Below the pieces are notes generated by a model, which saw nothing but the letters and a program-made list of their open reading frames with translations, ran no database searches and was not told where the DNA came from. From the NCBI RefSeq assembly GCF_008691045.1, contig NZ_VMSO01000005.1, forward strand, positions 89,833 to 153,832: a DNA stretch of 64,000 nt, written 5' to 3'. The DNA comes from Mediterraneibacter catenae (GTDB lineage: Bacteria > Bacillota > Clostridia > Lachnospirales > Lachnospiraceae). Shown one piece after another: positions 8,775 through 17,382 of this stretch (within the stretch, counting starts at the first letter, position 1; each line of letters opens with the position of its first letter). Both the position numbers and the translations under genes were made by a program.

Positions 8775-8801
8775 AACTCCTCCTTATAAATGAACTTTTC
8801 T

Positions 8802-8961
8802 AACAGTTCAGCCATCTGATATCAGGCGACGGATTTATGCTTGCATAAAGATCCGGCGCCTGATAATCAGATGAGCTGAGCGCCCGTCAATGAGCAAAAC
8901 AGCGGCGGCAGCCGCAATAAGCACGAAGTGCGGTTTTGCGAATGGCGCGGGCTGAACTGTT
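8802..8961. repeat. 160-base multi-branched palindromic element
   Basis: The outer arms AACAGTTCAGCC (8802-8813) and GGCTGAACTGTT (8950-8961) are perfect complements. Inside are at least two more helices. One is CATCTGAT..ATCAGGCG closing on CGCCTGAT..ATCAGATG, with GGAT/ATCC and ATGC/GCAT nested in it. The other is GCAAAAC/GTTTTGC enclosing GCGGC/GCCGC. There is no T-run on either side, so it is not a simple terminator. The right arm overlaps the stop codon of the M29 gene. On the minus strand it forms the leader just before purE. The border TGTAACAGTTCAGCC recurs after pyrF. Confidence 0.65.
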
Positions 8962-11083
8962 ACAATCTTTCAAGTTTCTCCAACGGTTCGTTTAATACTT
9001 CCGTTCCCGGCAGAACAAATCTTCCGTCTTTTAATAGTATAATGTGTTTCCCTTCTTTTGTCACTACACATATTTCTTCTAACTCTTCATAAGGTATGGT
9101 TATATCTGTGTGACAGTTAAAGTATGCTTTCGATACATCCTCTTTTCTGTTAATGGAGACAGAATTATCTTTCGCAATGATTTCTTTCCCGTTGGGATTG
9201 TATACCCGGATATCCTCACTCCATGAATAGCATGTGTCCCCAACAGCAAAATGCGGGCCGGTCTTCTCCGCAATAAGAATCGGCATCTTATCCTCAATAC
9301 CGTATTTCTTCCCGACCACATAAGCTGTCGTGTTCGTGCCGATCGCAAACTCTCCGAGAGGCAGCGACTCATGCCCCTTCAACACATTGTCCGCTATATA
9401 TCTGCCGCCTTCTTCCGGATCATCAAAATTTCCGCAGCGGTAATCCGTGATCATTCCGTCTTTAAATGTCAGTTCCAGATCCGTATACTGCAGTCCCTCC
9501 AGATATACCCGGCTTACATGAAGTACCCCGGATGTTCCTTCAAGTACAGGCGAAGTAAACACTTCTCCTACCGGAATATTGACATCCGCAACACAGTTTT
9601 CGAAAATCGTCTCTTTCTGCGGATCTTCGAGCTGATGCAGCGTCACTCTGATATCAGTCCGGTTCTCTCCCTTGCCCTTCACACAGACATATTGTCCCTG
9701 GTCAAGGGCATCGATGATTGTCTGCTGTACCTTTTCATAAAGCTTTGCATCCAGTGTGTTGATGCGTATCACTTCATTAAATATCTCCGGATAGTTTTCC
9801 CCTATCTCAGGCACCGGATACGCTACGATCGTAAAGCTGCGCTCCTCCCCTCTGATATACTCATTTGTAATCTGACCGGAGCGGCTGTCATAGCTGACCG
9901 CCATTTTTTTCTGTTCGTCATTATAGGCAGATGCTTCCGAAACCGCTTTCGGTGAGAACGGCTTCTCCCCGAATGTCTCCATGACCGCCGGACCCGCAAA
10001 CTGTGCCGCCTGCTCCCGGTGCTGTTCATAGACAGTTTTCAGCACTTCCAGCCGCCGCTCGATATAACGTTTGTCCATGATAAGAGCCTGATCCTGCCGG
10101 TGATCATACTCATACTGCCAGTTTGCCACTGCGCCGTAATAGCCGATCTTATGATGTTCCCGCTTTGTGATAATGCCGGAAGCCGCACGGTAAATAACCG
10201 GCTCCAGCCCCATTTTCCTGAAATTTTCTATAGCAATGCGGATGACCTTCTCAAATCCGAGACTGTATCGGATGTTTACCACCGATTTCTTTGACAGGTC
10301 CTTGCCTGTATTGATAAATCCGATGCGGTAACCTTCCGTGTACACATCTGCCATCTTCCTCAGCGTCTCCTCCGGGAGTGTGCGCAGATGCCGTGCTGTT
10401 CCCAGCTCATTCGCCGTAATAAATTCGCCAAAACTATATAAGTATCTGTCATTATCAAGGTCCGCACTTTCAATAATATCAGCTGCAAACGGCGAGTACG
10501 TCGGATCAATCTGCTCCATAATACGATCCGTCAGAAACACATCGCAGTAGTCACTTGCATACCAGTAAAGAATATCCCGTACCGTCCTGACATCAGAGCT
10601 CGTATCTTCCTGTATTCCCTGCGTTTTTTCCTGCTCAGTATTCTCAAATGAATTGTATACTTCGATGAATAACTCATATAAGATTGTAAGATAGTCCATC
10701 CTGTTTTCGAATGAATACGGGATGCCCGAGCGCATTTCTGCATAGAGCATACTTAACAGCCTTCCCATTTCAAGGCCATATTTATCCGCTGCATAGGTCG
10801 GGTTTGCATAGCTTCTTCCGTAGTGTTCTTCCAGAACATCACTGTACAGGATCTCATTGAGACTCTTCATCTCCTCAATGCTGTATCTCTCCCATTCTCC
10901 GTTTTCCACTTTACGTCTTACATTTTCAAGTTCCAATAAAAAAATCGCCACATCCTGGAAATATGGCAGATACTGCTCCGGCACCGTCTCCTCAGAAACG
11001 ATTCCGCGCAGCCTTCCGACCGCCAGGGCATGGCGCTCTTCATACTGTGCATTTCTCTCCTTTTGTATTTCTCTTATATTCAT
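8960..11083 (-). CDS. M29-like aminopeptidase with long N-terminal extension
   Basis: This 707-residue protein has a C-terminal half that resembles M29 metallo-aminopeptidases. The motifs are NIPVGEVFTSPVLEGTSGVLH (about 500-520), GEFAIGTNTTAYVVGKKYG and EKTGPHFAVGDTC (about 600-640), with Glu, Glu, His and Asp as likely metal ligands. The family usually has about 400 residues. Here about 300 extra N-terminal residues, largely helical and charged, show no motif I recognise. There is no signal peptide, so it is probably a cytosolic peptidase releasing N-terminal residues. The start has AAAGGAGGTC upstream. It sits downstream of two small membrane proteins and upstream of purE, with no evident functional link. 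Confidence 0.75.
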   Translation of the reverse strand: MNIREIQKERNAQYEERHALAVGRLRGIVSEETVPEQYLPYFQDVAIFLLELENVRRKVENGEWERYSIEEMKSLNEILYSDVLEEHYGRSYANPTYAADKYGLEMGRLLSMLYAEMRSGIPYSFENRMDYLTILYELFIEVYNSFENTEQEKTQGIQEDTSSDVRTVRDILYWYASDYCDVFLTDRIMEQIDPTYSPFAADIIESADLDNDRYLYSFGEFITANELGTARHLRTLPEETLRKMADVYTEGYRIGFINTGKDLSKKSVVNIRYSLGFEKVIRIAIENFRKMGLEPVIYRAASGIITKREHHKIGYYGAVANWQYEYDHRQDQALIMDKRYIERRLEVLKTVYEQHREQAAQFAGPAVMETFGEKPFSPKAVSEASAYNDEQKKMAVSYDSRSGQITNEYIRGEERSFTIVAYPVPEIGENYPEIFNEVIRINTLDAKLYEKVQQTIIDALDQGQYVCVKGKGENRTDIRVTLHQLEDPQKETIFENCVADVNIPVGEVFTSPVLEGTSGVLHVSRVYLEGLQYTDLELTFKDGMITDYRCGNFDDPEEGGRYIADNVLKGHESLPLGEFAIGTNTTAYVVGKKYGIEDKMPILIAEKTGPHFAVGDTCYSWSEDIRVYNPNGKEIIAKDNSVSINRKEDVSKAYFNCHTDITIPYEELEEICVVTKEGKHIILLKDGRFVLPGTEVLNEPLEKLERL

Positions 11084-11103
11084 CTGAAAAGACCTCCTTT
11101 AAA

Positions 11104-11475
11104 TCAGCTTAAGCCGCCTATGAATATTGCGAGAAAAAAGATCACCGATACGAAACTGACCGGAAGCCCGACCTTACACGTCAGATAATTGCGCTCCCGC
11201 TCGTAAAAGCCGCCGATCGCAAGGCGGATCCCGTTAACAGCCAGGACCAGTGCCAGGATCGCAAGCCCGCCGACAATGCCATGAGCATTTCCTCTTGCCA
11301 TAAAAGCATAGAAAATACAGCCGGCAAGGATAAGCAGCCCGCCGAAACCGTTTATACAGGAAAGCACACCTTTTCGGGATTGTTTTAAATTCGCCTGTCC
11401 GTATTTTCTCGTTCCCCTCTTTTTCCTCTCCTTCTCTCTCTGGCGCTCCTCAGCGCTTTTTCCGACTCCGAACAT
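11104..11475 (-). CDS. Small membrane protein of unknown function (DUF6142-like)
   Basis: This 123-residue protein has a very basic N-terminus (residues 7-36, rich in Lys, Arg and Glu) and then three hydrophobic segments (about 44-62, 67-86 and 100-121). The architecture fits small clostridial membrane proteins of unknown role; the DUF number is from memory and unverified. Its start overlaps the end of the vanZ-like gene by 26 bases, so the two are translationally coupled. No catalytic residues are apparent. Confidence 0.6.
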   Translation of the reverse strand: MFGVGKSAEERQREKERKKRGTRKYGQANLKQSRKGVLSCINGFGGLLILAGCIFYAFMARGNAHGIVGGLAILALVLAVNGIRLAIGGFYERERNYLTCKVGLPVSFVSVIFFLAIFIGGLS

Positions 11476-11926
11476 GATATTTTCTCCTTATGCCATTACA
11501 TATCACAAATAAAATATATCCCAGCACACCGCCGATAGTGTTAAGCAGGATATCATCTACATCAAAACTCCCCACTCTCGTAAAGAGCTGGACAATCTCC
11601 ACTGCCAGGCTCAGACCCATACTGCAGAAAAGGGTCTTAAAAAAGCCTCTCGACCTGCTCGCCATGGAGATAAAGAATCCATACGGGACAAAAATGAGTA
11701 TATTTCCGGCCAGATTTGCCAATACAGTAAATGTACCCAGCTGCTCCCTGTATGTGATAAAACGCCTGATCTCTTTGAAGAGTTCCAGATTATACCGGTA
11801 ATCTTCCGCGATTTCCGTCCTTCCGTACCATTCTGCGACGAACAGAAAGTAGATCAGAAAACCAACATATAACAAAAACAGGACCTTGCCAAACGCCCTG
11901 ATAATCTTCGCTTTTTTTATACCCAA
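11450..11926 (-). CDS. VanZ-like membrane protein
   Basis: This 158-residue protein has about four membrane segments and the VanZ family core NLAGNILIFVPYGFFISM, then AVEIVQLFTRVGSFDVDDILLNTIGGVLGY. The conserved Glu and Asp residues are present. VanZ proteins confer low-level teicoplanin tolerance in some settings; the general biochemical role is unknown. It overlaps the next small membrane gene, and its own upstream region is preceded by a terminator at 11948-11979. Confidence 0.85.
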   Translation of the reverse strand: MGIKKAKIIRAFGKVLFLLYVGFLIYFLFVAEWYGRTEIAEDYRYNLELFKEIRRFITYREQLGTFTVLANLAGNILIFVPYGFFISMASRSRGFFKTLFCSMGLSLAVEIVQLFTRVGSFDVDDILLNTIGGVLGYILFVICNGIRRKYHVRSRKKR

Positions 11927-11947
11927 GACAATTCCCCTGACACTTTG

Positions 11948-11979
11948 AAAAGGGGACCGGCTCTTTTTGCCGCCCCCTT
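11948..11979 (-). terminator. Intrinsic terminator after the small membrane ORF
   Basis: On the minus strand AAGGGG and CCGGC-type arms fold around AAAAAGA and end CCCCTTTTC. It separates the pyrE and 49-residue ORF transcript from the vanZ gene. Confidence 0.6.
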
Positions 11980-12042
11980 ATGCTGCTATCTGAATATGAT
12001 GGGTTACCGTGCAGTGTTCACCGAACGGCACTGACCATACCA

Positions 12043-12192
12043 TTAAAACGTAATTTCTTTTTTATGTTTCAGCAGGCAGGCGCCGCTCACGATGGAAAGA
12101 ATACCTGCTGTAACTCCAACTGTAAGGATAACGATCCCGATCACGATACTTCCGACACCGCTGCTCTTCATTGTCGTATATGCTTTTTCCAT
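12043..12192 (-). CDS. 49-residue single-pass membrane peptide
   Basis: A short open frame begins MEKAYTTMKSSGVGS and ends HKKEITF. It has an excellent ribosome binding site TAAGGAGG spaced 8 bases from the ATG. The middle (about residues 14-39) is one strongly hydrophobic helix rich in Val, Ile and Gly, followed by a basic tail, so the C-terminus is probably cytoplasmic. It starts 14 bases past the pyrE stop codon and is followed by a terminator, so it is likely co-transcribed with pyrE. No function is assigned. Small membrane peptides of this type often bind larger membrane complexes, which is only a suggestion here. Confidence 0.65.
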   Translation of the reverse strand: MEKAYTTMKSSGVGSIVIGIVILTVGVTAGILSIVSGACLLKHKKEITF

Positions 12193-12205
12193 ATTACGCG
12201 CCTCC

Positions 12206-12886
12206 TTATTTTACACCATATGTTTCATAGTATGTATCAATTGCCGCCTTTAATGTATCATCAATGACAACTTTTCCGTTATATTCTTTATTGTACAGGC
12301 ACTCTACCACTTCCTCCATGGTCACGATCGCTGCCGTGTCAAATCCATAAAGATCTTTGATCTCGTCGAGCGCGCATTTTTCACCGCCTTTGCCTACTTC
12401 CATACGGTTCAGGGAGACGATAAGTCCGACGATGGTCACATCAGCCGCTCCTCTTACCTTCGGCACGGTCTCTTCCATAGATTTTCCGGATGTAGTCACA
12501 TCCTCGATCATGATCACACGGTCTCCGTCTTTTAACTTGCTGCCCAGGAAGCTTCCCTTGTCTGCACCATGGTCTTTTTCTTCTTTGCGGTCAGAACAAT
12601 AGCGTACTTCCTTGCCATACAGTTCGCTGTAAGCGATAGCTGTCACGACACTGAGCGGAATACCTTTGTAAGCCGGCCCGAACAGTACGTCAAAGTCATC
12701 GCCATACTTATCGTGGATAGCTTTTGCATAATACTCGCCGAGTTTCTTTAACTGGGAGCCCGTCACATATGCCCCTGCGTTCATAAAAAACGGAGATTTT
12801 CTTCCGCTTTTTAATGTAAATTCTCCGAATTTGAGCACATCACTGTCCACCATAAACTGTATAAATTCCTGCTTATACTGTTCCAT
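12206..12886 (-). CDS. pyrE: Orotate phosphoribosyltransferase
   Basis: This 226-residue protein starts MEQYKQEFIQFMVDSDVLKFGEFTLKSGR at ATG 12886, preceded by AGGAGG. A longer in-frame start 21 bases upstream includes that ribosome binding site and is rejected. The PRPP-binding motif VIMIEDVTTSGKSMEE is clear, and SGRKSPFFMNAG forms the orotate site. It makes OMP from orotate and PRPP. It has its own promoter and is split from pyrF-pyrK-pyrD by the nucleotidase gene. Confidence 0.96.
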   Translation of the reverse strand: MEQYKQEFIQFMVDSDVLKFGEFTLKSGRKSPFFMNAGAYVTGSQLKKLGEYYAKAIHDKYGDDFDVLFGPAYKGIPLSVVTAIAYSELYGKEVRYCSDRKEEKDHGADKGSFLGSKLKDGDRVIMIEDVTTSGKSMEETVPKVRGAADVTIVGLIVSLNRMEVGKGGEKCALDEIKDLYGFDTAAIVTMEEVVECLYNKEYNGKVVIDDTLKAAIDTYYETYGVK

Positions 12887-12961
12887 ATAATAACCTCCTG
12901 TATGCATAAGATGCCTCTGTTTTCGTTATGTACAGGGCATAATGATCTCTGATTCTTTACA

Positions 12962-12990
12962 ATTTTAACACAAGTCAATAGTATTTTCAA
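12962..12990 (-). promoter_or_regulatory. Sigma-A promoter for pyrE
   Basis: The minus strand reads TTGAAA, a 17-base spacer, then TAAAAT. This is close to consensus and ends about 75 bases before the pyrE ATG. No PyrR-type attenuator (anti-antiterminator plus terminator) is visible in the short leader. Confidence 0.6.
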
Positions 12991-12992
12991 TT

Positions 12993-13022
12993 AAGAAAGG
13001 CACCTCATAAGAATGAAGTGCC
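12993..13022 (-). terminator. Intrinsic terminator after the nucleotidase gene
   Basis: GGCACYTCAT pairs with ATGARGTGCC around a 4-base loop. On the minus strand it is followed by TTTCTT. It lies 12 bases past the stop of the 1384-residue nucleotidase. Confidence 0.7.
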
Positions 13023-13034
13023 CCTCGCCGGTTA

Positions 13035-16000
13035 CTAATAGTTCTTTCTTCTTCTGATCATATAGATGCCTGATCCGCCTGCTGCGATCAATGCCGCCGC
13101 CATGACGATGGCTATCGGCCAGATCCGGCTGTCATCTCCGGTCTGGACCGGTTTCACGCTGCCATCTGATCCGTTACTGTTTTTGTCATCAGTATTACCA
13201 TTTTCACTTCCGCCTGCCGGCTCATCGCCCGGGTCTCCTGAAGGATTCTCCGGATCTTCCGTCCCAGCCTGTGCTTCAGTCAGGATTGTAATCCTGCCAT
13301 CACCGAGCGGATTGCCATACTGTTCTGCAGTTACCTTGCCGTCCAGTTCTTCAGTAAAATAGTTGATCAGCATCTCGGAATCGACCGGAAGTCCTTCCTG
13401 CTCTACTACCTCTGCTCCCTGGAACATCGAGAAGCCATCTCCCTGCTCCTGCAGCGTATAGCAGCTTCCCGCCACTGTGTAAGTCTTATTCGGATCCAGC
13501 GCCTCGCCGCCGATCATTACGTTCTGCACGCGTCTGTCTTTCGTCTCATCGATGCCCTGGAATATTTCCATGCTGTCTGTAATAACAGGACTTTCCAGAT
13601 AATTATGGATCTCATACGTCAGGCCGGATACCTGAAGGAATCCGCCGCTCTCCTCGGGATTCATTCTCGCTCCGTGCTCAAGAGCGTCAAGGATCTGCTG
13701 TCCGGTGGCACGGATCACGCACATCTCATTATTCCACGGGTTCACATCCATCAGATCTTTTCTCGTCACATCTCCTGCCGCTATAGAATCGCGGATTCCA
13801 CCACCGTTTACCAGAGCAATATCTGCCCCTGTCATTGTACGGTAGGCGTCAGCAACGAAATCTCCCATGTTAGTCTCTCCATTGCGGATTCTTCTCACGC
13901 CGTCCGCATCATTGATCGTAAGCTCCACTTCAGATGTTCCCAGTTTCTCATTGAGATATGCAAGCTCCTCGTTATATTCGTCCACTTTGTCCTGCACTTC
14001 TCTGTATGCAGATGCAGCTGCATCTGAACTCTGCACATCCACACTGGACGGGGCCACTAACTCTGTCGTGTATGTACCATCCTCATTCAATGTCATCACA
14101 CCAAAATTTGCAAATTTAGTTCCTGTAGATGTCAGCGGAATCATCTCGCCATCCGCGTTTTCATATTCATTTTCTGCTATTGTCTCATGGGAATGTGCAT
14201 CAATAAACGCATCAATTCCTGTCGTGTTGGCAATCACATCTGTGGACTTCCATCCCTCTGTGGTTCCCTCGATTCCCAGATGGCCTACCGCGATCACCCG
14301 GTCAGCGCCTTCTGCCCGAGCATTGTCGACTGCATCCTGTATAGTATCGTAGAACGTATCTTCTGAAAAACTGTAGATAAAATTCCCATTCTCATCCTGG
14401 AAATAGGTCGGGGTTGACTTTGTATAAGTCTCCGGTGTGCTGATACCGACAAAAGCTACGTCCTCACCGTTCATCTCTACAATATCGTATGGAGCAAGCA
14501 CGGTCTCATCTGTCCGAAGATCCACAAAATTGCTGCTCAGATATTTATACTGTGCCTCCGGCGCATCCCCTGTGGCGATCTCCAGAAATCTCTCAAGCCC
14601 ATAATCAAACTCGTGATTCCCCGGCACTCCGTAATCATACCCCACTGTATTCATCATGTCCACTATAGCCGCGCCTTCCGAGGTGGAACCAATAGCTTCT
14701 CCCTGGATCGCATCTCCCACGTCAACAGTGATCACATCATATCCATCTTCGATCAGCTGCGCACGATATGCTGCCAGATAAGAATATCCGTCTGTAGCGC
14801 AATGCACGTCATTCGTGTAGAGCACGACTGCACCCTCAGATTTCGGATCTTCCGGTGCCGGCACCGCACTTCCGCTTAAGGTATAAGCAGCTAATGTACC
14901 GGACACCTCGCACGCTGCCAGAAGGACTGGACCGCCTGACGGAGAGTCCGCGGCCGGAATAAATGCAAGGCCTTCCGGTGCCACGTCTCCTGCGATCTCA
15001 CTCGAGAAATCTCTCGTATTGATGTAATTTACATAGGACGCCCCGGACGGGTTCGTCACGTCGTATACCATTACGCCGCCAATTCGCTCAAGCCCTACAA
15101 AAGCGTACCATCTGTCTCCGATCTGTTTCACCGTAACTGTCTCCGGCTCCGGTCCTTTCTTCGCGCTGCGGCTGTCGATATCTATGTCATCGTTAGAGCT
15201 GTTGAACCACCAGCTCAGATAATCTGCTGTCAGCTTCTCAAAATCATTGCCACTGTCATAGACCAGTTCCATCGTATCCGCATTAAATATGCTGAAAGAC
15301 CGGCTGCCAAAGAGATAGTTCGTTCCCTCGGTAAGACCTGCTGTCACCTCAGGATCCAGGACTCTTACATCCTCAGCTTCATTTCCGTCAGTATCCGTTA
15401 GAGACACCTCCGCCTCGTTGATGAAATCGCCCCACTCTCTCGCATCACCCTCGTTTGCTGTTGCAAGGTAAGTCGTGCCGTTTACTTCAAATGTGCTGAT
15501 CCCGTCCGGCATGCGCACACCCAGAGCATTTTCATAAGAAGCCACAGTATATCCCCCGTCTTCTACAAGGTCTGCGCTGTTTGCCTCATCCGAGAGATCC
15601 TGAAAACCGAGACTTTTTATCGATGTAAATTCTCCGGACGCAATATCAAGTGCTGCGATGGCATTGGCCTCCTGAAGAGAAACGTAAGCCTTTGAATTAT
15701 CGCTGCTCAGCGCGATATACTCCGGCTCCAGATCCTGTGCAGCGCTCAGGATCTGTCCGTCCACTTTATTGAACAGGATTCCCTGTCCCGCAAGTGCCGC
15801 TGAATCAAATCCCTCGAAGCCGATCACCTTCACTTCATCAGTCTCCGTATTTACAAGTGTTACGCTTCCTGCCGGGTCTGCTGTCCCTGCTCCGTAACCT
15901 TCCCGGGGTTCTCCCTCATCTGCGGTGAGGATCCATTTTCCATCACTGCTGACTGTAACCATATCAGGCTGTACGCCTGCCTCATAGCTTTTCAGCAGAT

Positions 16001-17189
16001 TTCCGTCATAGTCCAGGACTGCAATGCGTCCTGCCGCCGCATAGTCTGCCGCCTGCAGGGCGATCACAACATGGTCATTGACCGGATCCACCGCCACACT
16101 GGTCATATCGCCATATGTAAATCCACCGATCAGCTCCTGTACCTGAATGGACTCTTCTGTAGTCAGGCTTCCGTCAGCGTTTACTGTAACTACGTTCAGA
16201 ACGCCCGCCTGCCCGTTTACTACATAAGCTTTATTGTTATCCGGATTGTAAGACACGATCTCTGCTACACCGCCGTCGGCATTCGCCGTACCGAGTGCTA
16301 CGTCGCCTGTCCGGCTCATCTGAAGAGATGCTTCCCCGTTAAAACTGTCATTCCAGTATGTCTGTGACGGAGTCTCAGTGCCGTCCTCGCCGCCTGTTCC
16401 AGGTTCCGTACTGCCCTCGCCGCCTGTTCCGGGATCGGTCGTACCGTCTCCGCTCTCTTCCGGACCATGAGGCCCGATCTCCGCATCTACCGGATCTTCA
16501 TAATCCACGTCAGATGCATCATCTGCGTTGTTGTCCGTATCTGCAAAATCATCTCTTCGCACTGCTTTCTTCTTAGACTGAAGATCCTCATATGCCCCTT
16601 CATATACCGGAGGGATCTGGGAATCTTCTGTATCATTTCCCTGCACGGCCAGAAGATCTATATATCCTTCCGGCCGGTTTTCCTCTGTTACCGTTCCTGT
16701 AAATGTGTCTGTCAGGTCTTCCGCACTTTCATCCAGAAGCACTACAGATACTCCTTTATTGTGAAGCTGGATATCCCACTCCTGATCTCCTGCCGGTACC
16801 GTATAGTCTGTTCCGCTTGTCGCTCCGCAGCGTACAAGATAATACCCGTTCGCCCTGATCACGCCTGTCAGTTCCAAATAGCTCCACTGCTCACTGTCGT
16901 CACCATCCTCACTGGATCGGTAAGCCAGTCTCCACCCTGACAGATCTACATCTTCAGCTGTCTGGTTATATAATTCAATAAAGCTGTGACTTGCAGCTCC
17001 ATCGTCCGATCCGCCGTAAACCTGATTGACGATCACATGGGGTACTGTCACATCATAGGCCCCCTCTGCTGTATACGGTGTGCCCGCCTCCGTTTCTGCT
17101 GCCGACACAGTCAGATCTGAAGGAAGAAGCGATACAGTGAGCGCAAATGCAGATGCGCCTGCAAGTAACTTTTTCCAGTGTTTGTTCAT
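13035..17189 (-). CDS. Wall-anchored 5'-nucleotidase with lamin-tail and choice-of-anchor I domains
   Basis: This 1384-residue surface enzyme has an N-terminal signal peptide (about 1-30) and a lamin-tail-like domain (about 48-170; HSFIELYNQTAEDVDLSGW). An acidic, Gly/Thr-rich linker with repeated EPGTGGE units follows (about 215-275), then a beta-propeller-like choice-of-anchor I region (about 280-775). The metallophosphoesterase domain begins VVLYTNDVHC and has DVGDAIQG and GVPGNHEFDYG (about 787-1060). A 5'-nucleotidase C-terminal domain follows (about 1080-1300), with the sugar/base site in VNGGGIRDSIAAGD and GDGFSMFQG. The C-terminus has PVQTGDD, a hydrophobic helix and RRRKNY, a sortase substrate. 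It would strip phosphate from extracellular nucleotides for salvage. It lies inside the pyrimidine cluster as an independent transcript. Confidence 0.92.
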   Translation of the reverse strand: MNKHWKKLLAGASAFALTVSLLPSDLTVSAAETEAGTPYTAEGAYDVTVPHVIVNQVYGGSDDGAASHSFIELYNQTAEDVDLSGWRLAYRSSEDGDDSEQWSYLELTGVIRANGYYLVRCGATSGTDYTVPAGDQEWDIQLHNKGVSVVLLDESAEDLTDTFTGTVTEENRPEGYIDLLAVQGNDTEDSQIPPVYEGAYEDLQSKKKAVRRDDFADTDNNADDASDVDYEDPVDAEIGPHGPEESGDGTTDPGTGGEGSTEPGTGGEDGTETPSQTYWNDSFNGEASLQMSRTGDVALGTANADGGVAEIVSYNPDNNKAYVVNGQAGVLNVVTVNADGSLTTEESIQVQELIGGFTYGDMTSVAVDPVNDHVVIALQAADYAAAGRIAVLDYDGNLLKSYEAGVQPDMVTVSSDGKWILTADEGEPREGYGAGTADPAGSVTLVNTETDEVKVIGFEGFDSAALAGQGILFNKVDGQILSAAQDLEPEYIALSSDNSKAYVSLQEANAIAALDIASGEFTSIKSLGFQDLSDEANSADLVEDGGYTVASYENALGVRMPDGISTFEVNGTTYLATANEGDAREWGDFINEAEVSLTDTDGNEAEDVRVLDPEVTAGLTEGTNYLFGSRSFSIFNADTMELVYDSGNDFEKLTADYLSWWFNSSNDDIDIDSRSAKKGPEPETVTVKQIGDRWYAFVGLERIGGVMVYDVTNPSGASYVNYINTRDFSSEIAGDVAPEGLAFIPAADSPSGGPVLLAACEVSGTLAAYTLSGSAVPAPEDPKSEGAVVLYTNDVHCATDGYSYLAAYRAQLIEDGYDVITVDVGDAIQGEAIGSTSEGAAIVDMMNTVGYDYGVPGNHEFDYGLERFLEIATGDAPEAQYKYLSSNFVDLRTDETVLAPYDIVEMNGEDVAFVGISTPETYTKSTPTYFQDENGNFIYSFSEDTFYDTIQDAVDNARAEGADRVIAVGHLGIEGTTEGWKSTDVIANTTGIDAFIDAHSHETIAENEYENADGEMIPLTSTGTKFANFGVMTLNEDGTYTTELVAPSSVDVQSSDAAASAYREVQDKVDEYNEELAYLNEKLGTSEVELTINDADGVRRIRNGETNMGDFVADAYRTMTGADIALVNGGGIRDSIAAGDVTRKDLMDVNPWNNEMCVIRATGQQILDALEHGARMNPEESGGFLQVSGLTYEIHNYLESPVITDSMEIFQGIDETKDRRVQNVMIGGEALDPNKTYTVAGSCYTLQEQGDGFSMFQGAEVVEQEGLPVDSEMLINYFTEELDGKVTAEQYGNPLGDGRITILTEAQAGTEDPENPSGDPGDEPAGGSENGNTDDKNSNGSDGSVKPVQTGDDSRIWPIAIVMAAALIAAGGSGIYMIRRRKNY

Positions 17190-17301
17190 TGTCTGTTCTC
17201 CTTTCTGTATGCCTACGTTACTACTTTATCAGAAAAGAGAAGCTCCTTCTTCAAGACTGCGTTCAATGTATGTATGATAAATGTTAAAATCTGTTTAAAT
17301 C

Positions 17302-17340
17302 AGAAAACAGGTGTAAGCCGACCTAACAGCTTTACACCTG
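17302..17340 (-). terminator. Intrinsic terminator after pyrD
   Basis: CAGGTGTAA pairs with TTACACCTG (17308-17316 with 17332-17340), extended by GC/GC. The minus strand continues TTTTCTG. It ends the pyrF-pyrK-pyrD transcript before the nucleotidase gene. Confidence 0.7.
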
Positions 17341-17382
17341 CACTGTAATGCGGATCCAAAAGTATCCCGTCCGCATCTCTTA

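Noticed and set aside
8775..8959. Purine riboswitch upstream of purE
   Set aside because: No three-way purine aptamer with its conserved loops is visible; the space is occupied by the palindromic element.
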